Below, piece by piece: positions 55,420 through 64,000 of a DNA stretch of 64,000 nt (within the stretch, counting starts at the first letter, position 1; the number at the start of each line of letters is the position of its first letter). This DNA is from Anaeramoeba flamelloides (taxonomy: Eukaryota; Metamonada; Anaeramoebidae), in NCBI GenBank assembly GCA_027625915.1, contig JANTQA010000011.1, positions 372,001 to 436,000 on the forward strand. The letters run 5' to 3'. The position numbers were made by a program, and so were the translations under genes. Below the pieces are notes generated by a model. The model worked only from the letters and a program-made list of their open reading frames with translations, made no database searches and had not been told where the DNA came from.

Positions 55420-56080
55420 ATTGTTTCGTTGTTCAGTTGCTTCTAAAAAGTCTATTATAATGATTATTGAAATAAAAAATTATTATATTTTTTACTAATG
55501 ATCACTTTTAAAAAAGTTATATTTTGAAAAAAAAATTTTTTCATTCCTTTTCAAAATCTAAAAATATAAATCGAAAATAAAAAGTATTCCAGTATTAAAC
55601 ATTATACTTATGAACCTGAAAAGGTAATTATTTTTTCTTTTTATTTCATGATTAACTCAATAATTATTAGCATAAAAAACAATTCCTAATCAGTTTTGCT
55701 TACTGTTTATAAAAAAAGGTAATTTTATTATCATTTTATTTCTAATATTTATGAATAATTTGTCAAAAATCTCTATTCGTTAATTATTAATTATTTTCAA
55801 AAATAGAATTAATATCAGCAAACAACATTTCGCCACAAATTCATGAAAGGTAATTTATAGTTTAGGTGTCTTGGGATTGAGTAACCAACTTTTAAATTGA
55901 TCTGAATTTTTATATTTTTTTCTAAAATTGTTGGGTTTTTTTACTAATAGATAGATCATTTTTAATTTGGCAGATCAACTTGTTGTAAGATTTTAATCAT
56001 TGTATTTAAGGGGTATTTGAGCCATGAATTAGAAAATTTGATTTATATCCAATGATACTATACCTTAATTTTAACCCCCC
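55420..56080 (+). repeat. Dispersed repeat R3, copy 4
   Basis: Same order as 7600-8300: 'CTTCTAAAAAGTCTATTATAA', 'TTAACTCAATAATTATTAGCA', 'AAATTGTTGGGTTTTTTTAC' and 'GAGCCATGAATTAG'. More diverged than the 7.6 and 28.8 kb copies. Confidence 0.5.
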
Positions 56081-57405
56081 CCCGCGCGCTAGATGCTAAT
56101 TTCTTAATCATTGGAACAAAAAAACATAAATTTTTATTCAATCTATATAAACAATTTTCAATATTTTTTTTTCTATTATATTTTCTTTTAATCCTTTTAA
56201 ATAAATTGGTTTAACTAGAAATAATTACACATATTTAGATTTAAATTCGATATATTTATGTTAAAATAGAATGAGTTGGTTATTTTATTATATTATCTAA
56301 AAAGAATAAATAATCAAAATGTGAATCTAACTGCGCATTGATACTATTTCAAAAGATACTTTATATTTGAAAATTTTGAAGCAACAAATTTCTTATCTGG
56401 AAAGTGTTGAATTATTATGTTATTTAACTTTCACTTTTCAAAAAAATATTTCATCCTGCTAAATATTGAAAAAAAAAAACGTCTGTGAAAGTTATAAACA
56501 TTGGTATATAAACTCCATTTTAAAAATTTGGCAAGTTAAAAATAAAATTTTCAAAATAAATAATTTTATAAATTGAAGTTACATATTATAATTAAAAAAT
56601 TACTAATCTAATATTCAGTTCTAATTACTATAGAAATATTTGTTTTTCATCTAAAAATAAAACAAAAAGTAAAAAAAAAAAAATTGGAAATTTATTATTG
56701 AAATTTAGTTTATATAAAAAATCTTTGAAAAAAAAATTAAAAAAAAAATATGTAGGTTTAAAGTACAAGTTCAAATTATAAAACATTTCAAATTTCTAAA
56801 AGTAACACTTAAAATATTTAGAATGTTTATAGGAATTTTTATTTGTTCATAGATTTGAAACTGAAATTATGAAATATTAGAATCAAATTTAGGTATGATA
56901 TAATTCAGGTAAAAATTATTGGAAATGTTTACAATTCTGAAAAATTACCAGTTTTTTATATAAAAAATACCCAGTTGTTAAAATTTAACTGAGATGGCAG
57001 AACTTTTTCAAGAACATTTATCTTTGCGATTTCCCCTTTTTACCTGAAAATATGGTACTTAATCTATAAATAGTTTTAAATTTTTTTCAATAAGATTAAA
57101 GTTGTTAATCTATATTCTGATGAAAATGAGAGGCAAAAAAAAATAACGAAACTTAAACACCCCCAATTCATCTTGATTTTCATTCGTTCAAAAACAGATT
57201 TTTGTTGCCTTTTTTCGAAAAAATTCTCTTTAAATATCTTATTAATTCAAAAAAATTTTTTTCATTTATTGTTACGAAATGGTGAGTGAAACAAAAGAAT
57301 GATTTGAAAAATGAAAATATGTTAATTTTTTATTTTTGGGAAAAAAAAATTTTTAGTTTTCGTGCTTAAAAAAAAAAATAGAAATGATCTTTTTCTTTTT
57401 ATATC

Positions 57406-58455
57406 TTAATTTAAATTTTGTTCTTTTTCAATTTCTTTTTCGTTTTCGTTTTCATTTTCATTTTCATTTTTTTCTTTTTTTGGATTTTTGATTGTGAATT
57501 TCATTTTCAAAACAGAATGATCTGACCAAAATCCCTCACCAAACCAAGGGGTTGTACTCTCTTTTTTTCTTTTGTGTTTCACGAGGTCGTTAAAGGAAAG
57601 TGGCGAGGTATCAAAGGATTGAGGATTCAGGGAATCATTATTAGACCATAAGATATAATCCAGTTTTTGTTTTCGTTCGCCATCACCTGCACAAGAGAAT
57701 TGATAGCAGTCAAACCCATACTCATCAAAATTTGATTTCCAGTCGGTGGTTTTGAAGACTTTTTGAAGATCTGTGTATCTCCAATTGCTCTTGCCTGCAA
57801 CATTAAAATTAAAATCACCGGCGAGAATCCAACAATTAGCTTTATTGGTCACTTCTTCTGTGATGTTCAGGATTTGGTTAAAGATGAACTTGGTAGTTTT
57901 TTCATGCAAATTGCGCCTTGGGGAAAACCATGGCACGTGGGTGCTGACGATTCCAATCCTATAGCTGCTACCCATGTTTTTGGCTTGTAAAATGGTATAG
58001 CAACTCTTTTTGCTTCCAGGTCTGAATCTTGAGATCTCCATTTCTTTGGAATAGTTACATTTGAAAGGAACAAACCCCTCTTCAAGATTCTCAAATTTGG
58101 CTTTGTTATAAACAATACACACGCCATCCTTTTTTGCCATTGGATCCAAGATTTTGCCATATTGCTCATCGGGGAATTTGTTGTTAAAGCTTTCCATAAA
58201 GATTGTGTCGTGCTTCTTTGTAGTGATTTGTGATTTTGAAATTAATTGTTCCCCAACATTTACATTGCCTTTCATTTTTCTTCCTCCTTTCCCATACGGG
58301 AATTCTTGAAAGCACAAGATATCAGCATTCAGAAAACTATTGTTTTCAAAATTTGTAGACCTTTTCTCGATAGGTAAATATTCGCCTCCTTCAGATAAGT
58401 AGTTTAAATAATATTCTTCATAAAGAATATTATTACAAGCAAAAGTAAATTCCAT
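57406..58455 (-). CDS. Endonuclease/exonuclease/phosphatase (DNase I-like) family protein
   Basis: ATG at 58455, stop at 57406-57408, 349 residues in one exon. Fold motifs in order: ADILCFQEF (catalytic Glu51), VCIVYNK, GIVSTHVPWF (His173), WILAGDFNF (Asp214, Asn216), KLDYILW (Asp256) and WSDHSVLKM (Asp302, His303). All catalytic residues of the superfamily are present, so it should be an active metal-dependent phosphodiesterase. The superfamily includes nucleases, inositol phosphatases and sphingomyelinases, and the substrate cannot be assigned. There is no signal peptide or membrane segment. The C-terminus (about 325-349) is an (EN)n/Lys tail from an ATTTTC-type microsatellite. An in-frame TTG three codons upstream is not a likely start. 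Confidence 0.88.
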   Translation of the reverse strand: MEFTFACNNILYEEYYLNYLSEGGEYLPIEKRSTNFENNSFLNADILCFQEFPYGKGGRKMKGNVNVGEQLISKSQITTKKHDTIFMESFNNKFPDEQYGKILDPMAKKDGVCIVYNKAKFENLEEGFVPFKCNYSKEMEISRFRPGSKKSCYTILQAKNMGSSYRIGIVSTHVPWFSPRRNLHEKTTKFIFNQILNITEEVTNKANCWILAGDFNFNVAGKSNWRYTDLQKVFKTTDWKSNFDEYGFDCYQFSCAGDGERKQKLDYILWSNNDSLNPQSFDTSPLSFNDLVKHKRKKESTTPWFGEGFWSDHSVLKMKFTIKNPKKEKNENENENENEKEIEKEQNLN

Positions 58456-58805
58456 TTTGTTCAAAAAACTTGTTGTGTTTGTTTGGTTTTGAAAAATTAA
58501 TAAATGAAGACAGTTTGGGATTATCTATTTAAAACCATTTTCGTTTTCAACTTCGAATGAAAAGAGACTGTTTTTGAATTGAATTTACAAAACTAAGACG
58601 TTTCCAAATAAGATTGAAAAGAGATACGGAATTTTGAAGATTATTTTTATCATTTTGAGGTTACTCCCATCTTTTTGAAATTGAATAATTTGATGGAAAA
58701 TAAATTTCACAATTAAACAATGGGTTTATTATTCTTATTTGGGAACTTTAGTTATTACACATACAATTTAGTCAAATACAATTTTGTTCTTTTTTATTGT
58801 ATTTA

Positions 58806-59205
58806 CTGTTGTGGAAAAAAAGTGAAACAAGGTTTTTAATTGGGAGCATTACTGAAAATGAAAAGTAAAATCAATAAAAAGAAGAATCCAATTAACTTCA
58901 AATAATAACCCATTATATTATTTTCAATCAACCCAGCAAATACAATTTAAATCTACTTGATTTATTGAAATAATTGGTGTGGTTTTGGAGATCTCAAAAA
59001 TAGTCAATTTTTTGAACAAATTTTTAATAATTGATCAATCAAAGAAAAACCCATACTAAAAGATAGTATTTAAAAAACTGTTATTGTGGGGAATACTTCA
59101 TTTTTGTCTTTATTTATTTATTTTATCTTTTTTTCATTGATCTTACTTTGAATTTTCAGTAATGTTCTCAATTAAAAACCATGTTTCACTTTTTTTCCAC
59201 AACAG
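58806..59205. mobile_element. MITE family A, copy A4 (400 bp), TTA target duplication, reverse orientation
   Basis: Ends CTGTTGTGG...CCACAACAG are flanked by TTA (58803-58805, 59206-59208). The body is the reverse complement of A1/A2. It lacks the duplicated terminal block that A1 and A2 share, so it represents the ancestral end. Confidence 0.87.
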
Positions 59206-59649
59206 TTATTTACAAATAGGAAAAAATTTTCATCTTGTTTTTTTTACTATTGAGGATTTATAAAATACACTCGAGGTGTGCTTATCCTTGTGTTAAAATT
59301 CATCAGAGGCAATTTAAGCGTGAAATCATCAATTTCACAATTATTAATGAATGAAAATATAATCGAACTCTTTTGGTTTAAAATTAATTAATTAAGGTTG
59401 GTTTCTTTAATTTATTTTAGAAATTGAAATCTACTGTTGTCAAATTAATTTCACAAAATGTTGTCCAAATTAATAAAATCATTGTACCCAATTCAAGATA
59501 ATCTTTTTTCAAAAAATAAAAATATTCTATTGTCGCTAAAATAATGTGTGCAGAAAAGTTTAATCCATGTTTCAAAATGTAAATTGTGTTTTTTTGTTCT
59601 AGAAGAGTGATCCATCAAATGATGAGAAAATGAACAAAAAATCATCAAT

Positions 59650-59960
59650 AAATATGGTACTGAATTCTTAAAGTTTTAATCTTTAAAATCAATTCTAAAA
59701 ATGAAGGATCAAATTGGAAAATTTATCTCCAAAAATAGAGTTAATTTTTCATAAATTTTTCTCTTAGCAATCAACAAAAAATATCAAAAAAACTGAAACA
59801 ATTCTAAAAAATTTTGAACAAATTTAATTAGGATTTTCAATTTCCTAAATATCAAGGAATTTACTTACAAAATTGATTTTATTTTTATTATACTAATTGG
59901 TGAATTGGATGTTGTATTGGAAATATTCAGATGTATATTTACAAAAGTGGTATAAACTTA
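59650..59960 (-). repeat. Repeat R8, reverse copy
   Basis: Complement of about 30720-30990: AATTGGTGAATTGGATGTTG (59896) against CAACATCCAATTCACTACCC (30731), and AATGAAGGATCAAATTGG (59700) against AATTTGATCCTTCATTTTTA (30937). A third copy is at about 54735-55170. Confidence 0.6.
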
Positions 59961-60899
59961 TGTATATTATTGGGTATTTAATTTAGTTGGAATTTTTAAA
60001 CAAAAAGATAAAAAATACTATCTTTTTCAAAAAAATATCAGCTTTATACTTTGGTTTTTGGTTTTTTTTTGATCATACAATCATGATAAAATTTTTTCAA
60101 AAAAAAAATTAAATATTTGTTAATTACTCACTTTTTAAAAACTTCGATTAAAAAATACTCTTGGCTAATGAAAGATCTTGGATCAAAAATTATTTTTAAA
60201 GATATTTAACAATTAAAGTTGGAAAATCCAATTTTCCTTTTCTATTTTTTTTAAATTTAATAGTAAACAATTTGAAAAATTTTTTTTTCAAAGTTAAGAG
60301 TTTATAATCATATATTATAAGGGTATTTGAAATATGATGAATATCTTTCAAATAGATAACGATTATTCTGACTATTAAAGAATTATTTATTAAGATAAAT
60401 TGAAAAAAATATTTTTTTTTTTTTTTCACTTTCAAGTATCCTTATGGTGTTTTTTTTTTTTTATTCTATTTCGGTTTTATTAGATGAGTACAGCATTTTT
60501 AAAATTACAGTTTATTATGATCTATCAAAGTAAATATATTTAAGTTGAATTCAACTAAAAATCATCCATACTTTATTTGTGTTTTTTTACCCCCAAAAAC
60601 ACTCTTTTTTTTCTCAACTAAAGACTTTTAAAAAATGTGTTACTAATAATAACAATAAATTCAACAATCACAAGAATTTTAAGTTCATTAATTTTGATTA
60701 TCTTCTAAATAAGCTTTATTATTAAAAATGAAAGATTATTGGAACTAGTAATTTCATCGAACTTATGATTTTTCAATTTTATTTTTTCATATTAGTCAAA
60801 CAAAAAGATTATGTATATTAATTTTTTATTTTCTTTTATTACTTTTTTGAAGTTTGATTATATTTCACATCCTTGTGTTGAATAAATTATATATATAAA

Positions 60900-61640
60900 A
60901 AACTCCATTCCAAAAGTTTGTACATATCCAAAATCAAAAATATGCAAAAAAAATCTTTTTTTGTATTTTTTAAACGTAATACAAAACCACATAAATTTTA
61001 CACAGTATTAATGTTTTTATTCGTAATCATTTTTATATAAATGAAATATAAAAAATATAAAATGAAAAAAATAAAAATGGGTTTGCCTAAAATAATGAAA
61101 TGTGCGGAACAAAAAAAATGTATTTCTAAATTTGTTGAAATTTCACCTACAATTGTTGATCGATCAAAATGTTAAGATACCATCTACCAATTGTATGTGA
61201 TTTTCTGATTTAACAAAATGGATATTAAAATTCTATTAGCCATTTTCAAAAAATTCGAGATCTAACGAAACAGGTTATGTAACTGGGAAAAATAAAATGA
61301 AAACTAAAAAAGGAAAGACAATGAATGGAATACATTCAGTTTCACTTTTAAGGCACAAACTTTCAACGAAATTTAAGGCACAAAAAAAATCTCAAATTAA
61401 GGCACAAAATTCTGATTCTAGTAAAAATAAATTATAAAAAATGAAATTCCAAATTTTGTGCCTTAATTTGAGATTTTTTTGTGCCTTAAATTTTGTTGAA
61501 AGTTTGTGCCTGAAAAGTGAAAGTGACTGTAGTTTTTTTTTGTAGAATCAATATTATTTTCAAATGGGATGTAAAGTGTGGTAAGTTTATTCTTATAACT
61601 GTTTCAATTTTGTCCAAATGTTATTAATTAAGTTTAGATA
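60900..61640 (+). repeat. Repeat R2, copy 3, interrupted by foldback J
   Basis: Landmarks CACAATTGTTGATCGATCA-like (61150) and GTAAAGTGTGGTA (61571) are in the same order as 1600 and 1803. The 193-bp foldback J lies between them. Confidence 0.62.
61337..61529. mobile_element. Foldback element J with TTAAGGCACAAA iterations
   Basis: Palindrome with arms of about 85 bp. Each arm carries three spaced copies of (T)AAGGCACAAA (61352, 61376 and 61400 region on the left; complements on the right), around a short A/T loop. The outer ends are CAGTTTCACTTTT and complement. Inserted in R2. Confidence 0.82.
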
Positions 61641-61867
61641 TAACAGAAATTTCAAAATTATGGTGAGATTTTTCATTATTTATTTTTCTTTTTTCTATTT
61701 GTCTTTCAAAAAATAAAATGATTAAGCTATATTTATATTTGTAATTCTATATTGGTTCTTATCTCTCAAAACTTGAGTAAAATATATTAATATTAAAAAA
61801 AAAACACATTTAAGAAATTTTTTTCAGATGAAAAAGCTTCCCCTATTTTTGAAAGTTATAGTATATA

Positions 61868-62922
61868 TAAGGTATTTCCAAAAAAGTGGGGCATTTTTTT
61901 TTATATTTCATAAAAAATAATCTTTTTTAGTGATGGTAATCATTAATCAACTATACCAAATTAGGTTTAATATATATACTGATTGAATCAAAGACTTATG
62001 TATTTAATCCAAAGCATGTTTGTTGAAATATTCCCAAAAAATGAAAAAAAAAATAGCACTTTTTTTAGTTAAAGCAATGTACGACCAATTTCAATAAAAA
62101 ACCGGAAATATGGAATGGGAACAAATGATTTTTTAAACACAAAAACGCAGTTATATGTTTTTAATTATATTGTAAATTTTGTTGAGATTAAACATGTTAT
62201 GAAAATATTTTTTTCGAACAAAAAGAAAATAATAAACACCAATTTACACAATAAAAAAATATCCGATAAAATCGAGATCATAAATTTTAAAAAATTTTAT
62301 TTCTGCAATACAATACTAAGAAACAAATTGAATTATTACCAAGGAATCTATAAATGGTGGTTAATGATTTTATATATTTAAATCCTATTTTGAAGAATGG
62401 GTTCCATAAATATATTTTAAAATAAATTTGCCCCACATTCTTGTAAATAGCTTATATATATATATAAGATATTTATTAGTAAGCAGGGCAATTTTTTTTT
62501 AAAGATATATTTACTAACCTCAATCTTTAAAAATATATTTAAATGTCCAAAATCGTTAATTACCATTTATCGATAATTAGTAATTATTCAATTTGTTTAT
62601 TAATGTGTTATTAAAAAAATAAATCATATTAAATTTTATGGTCTCGATTTTATCTGATATTTTTTAGGGGTGAAAAATAGTGTTTATTATTTTCTTTTTG
62701 ATAGAAAAAATAATTTTACTAACATTTTTAATCTCAAAAACTTTTCATATAGAATTGAAAACATAAAACTGCATTCGGTTGTATTAAAAATCATTTTCAC
62801 CCTTTCCATATCTCCAGGGTTTTTTTTGAAATTGTTAGTACTGTGTTTTATCCAAAAAAGTACTATTTTTTTCAAATTTTTTTATAATATTTCCTCGAAA
62901 ATATTTTGAAATAAATACCTTA
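61868..62922. mobile_element. Foldback element I, about 1.05 kb
   Basis: Outer ends TAAGGTATTT / AAATACCTTA. Long inner arms at about 62035-62305 and 62635-62885 are inverted copies: AAAAAGAAAATAATAAACAC against GTGTTTATTATTTTCTTTTT, GATAAAATCGAGATC against GGTCTCGATTTTATC, and GCAGTTATATGTTTTTAATT against AATTGAAAACATAAAACTGC. The arms are more diverged than those of G. The open frames inside are arm translations. GTGGGGC (61888) and GCCCCAC (62439) form another inner pair. Confidence 0.75.
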
Positions 62923-62929
62923 GTCATTG

Positions 62930-63930
62930 ATTCAATCATTACTAATATTTTACTTAGTTTGATATTGTCAATTAACAAATACTCTAACTTAACAATTTTA
63001 TTTCATAGGAAATATCACTTTTAGTACTATCCAGTAGATTGAATGAACAAATAATGTTGCAAATTTAATCTTATTTTAAAAATAAATGAAAAATATATCT
63101 AAGATTAAACATTTGAATATCCTAATAAAATTGATCATTTATTTTATTTCCCAATATTCTTAAATTCCTTGAAATTTTAAAGATTATTGTAATATCCTTT
63201 TCGAAATATTCAGAGAATATACAAGAAATTGTTATAATTTAAAATAAGTTATTTGATAATCTTTATTAATTTTATATTTTTTTCTTATTTCTAATTAGTT
63301 TTCTTTATTTGATAATTTGTAAAAAATGAGAAATTAAGAGTAAAGAATATTGATGTGTTTAATTTTTTCCTTATTACTAGCTCACTAAATAATTATGATG
63401 TGTCAGTAATTATTAATTAAATAAAATCAATTTAATATGTATTTCTTTAGGTTCTGAGTTGAATTTTCCAGTTTTAAAAAATATTTTGGGTGGAGTTTTA
63501 ATTTCCTGGCTTATTTCTTTATTATGATTATTTTTTTTTCATGAAAATAAAATAGAAAGTTTTTTGGAATATCTTCTATGAATCAAAATATTATATTTTT
63601 TTAAAGATTCCAATAATTATTCTAATTTTTTTGAAATTAAGTAGATTATTAAACTAAGCAAACGAAAATTTTGGTGGAATTATTTTACAAAGTGTATTTT
63701 TGAACACTTCCTTTATGGGAAATAAGATTTCAATCTTATTTCAAAGGAAATATTTATTTTTAGAATAATACCAAAAGATTTTGAATTTTGAAATTTTCAA
63801 AAATGAATAGAAAAATGGATCAAACTTATAAAAACAATAATTCAAGTCTGGAAAATTGCTTTAAAGGTTAGTTAGATAATATACTAATCAATTTTTTACT
63901 TTATTTTTAAAGTTGAAGATACCTCGTAAA
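62930..63930 (+). repeat. Dispersed repeat R4, copy 3
   Basis: Diverged match to 19000-20150 and 31240-32400, beginning directly at the right end of foldback I. AAAGTGTATTTTTGAACACT (63690) corresponds to AAAGTGTATTTTTGTACTCT (19918). Confidence 0.5.
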
Positions 63931-64000
63931 TATTTTTGGGTTTGATTTTAAATTTACTCAAAGATTTTTTTATATATACTATATCCCTAAAAAACATCAC

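Larger units (their letters stand above)
53882..57405. other. Intergenic, repeats R8 and R3
   Basis: R8 at about 54735-55170 and R3 at about 55420-56080. An isolated C9-GCGCGC run lies at about 56077-56091. Two near-identical short direct repeats (GAATAGTCAAGTAGAAGTTC and GAATAGTCAAGTTGAAGTTC, 53983-54062) lie just upstream of the small gene. No gene seen. Confidence 0.5.
58456..64000. other. Intergenic to window end: MITE A4, R8, R2, foldbacks I and J, R4
   Basis: No gene is seen in these 5.5 kb. Open frames at 60196-60435, 62115-62381, 62670-62909 and 62687-62875 are low-complexity or fall in foldback arms. Confidence 0.5.

Noticed and set aside
62115-62909. Frames of 88, 79 and 62 codons
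   Set aside because: They are translations of foldback I arms.
1-64000. CRISPR arrays, rRNA, tRNA genes and bacterial-type operons
   Set aside because: No regularly spaced unique-spacer repeats, no clover-leaf with conserved tRNA boxes and no rRNA-like conserved blocks were seen by eye. The gene style is eukaryotic. A tRNAscan/Infernal run would be decisive.

Overview
This is a very A+T-rich eukaryotic nuclear window. Coding genes use the standard code and short GT-AG introns. Intergenic DNA is almost entirely A/T homopolymer runs, inverted repeats and decayed repeats. The protein set is CHMP6/VPS20, DENN-PH, RCC1-BTB, UAS-UBX, UBA-ankyrin, ankyrin-pseudokinase, Fe-type SOD and DNase I-like phosphatase. 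Together with Asn-rich low-complexity tracts, this suggests a free-living amoeboid protist. I favour Anaeramoeba-like over Dictyostelium-like, but that is inference from gene style, not proof.

Layout. 1-1077 is the 3' end of a DENN-PH gene. 4263-4955 is CHMP6/VPS20, a single exon. 9314-10273 is a four-exon iron superoxide dismutase. 11750-17178 (minus) is a two-exon RCC1-BTB gene split by a 3.7 kb repeat-filled intron. 21199-30572 (minus) is a second copy in the same orientation. Its 5' exon is intact, its 3' exon is frameshifted, and about 7.6 kb of nested repeats separate them. 33679-35159 is a UBA-like/ankyrin gene. 35633-39869 (minus) is an almost complete but frameshifted LINE with a perfect 16-bp target duplication. 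44814-46535 is an ankyrin-pseudokinase. 48821-50764 (minus) is a UAS-UBX (FAF-like) gene. 53650-53881 (minus) is a small two-exon gene. 57406-58455 (minus) is an endonuclease/exonuclease/phosphatase-family gene.

Between the genes I find at least five families of short inverted-repeat DNA elements (labelled A-E here), five longer foldback elements (F-J), two 5'-truncated LINE tails with target duplications, and about eight families of older dispersed repeats (R1-R8). Several are nested. One TA-inserting MITE sits inside the terminal repeat of another MITE. A foldback carrying a MITE interrupts an older repeat. A LINE tail sits in a repeat whose paralogous empty site is also in the window.

The host genes are unrelated singletons (endosomal ESCRT-III and Rab-GEF trafficking, p97/ubiquitin adaptors, oxygen defence, ankyrin/BTB scaffolds). 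They do not form an operon or a joint pathway. I find no CRISPR array, rRNA or tRNA, and no convincing new multi-gene system. The strongest unusual material is the repeat nesting and the split RCC1-BTB pair.
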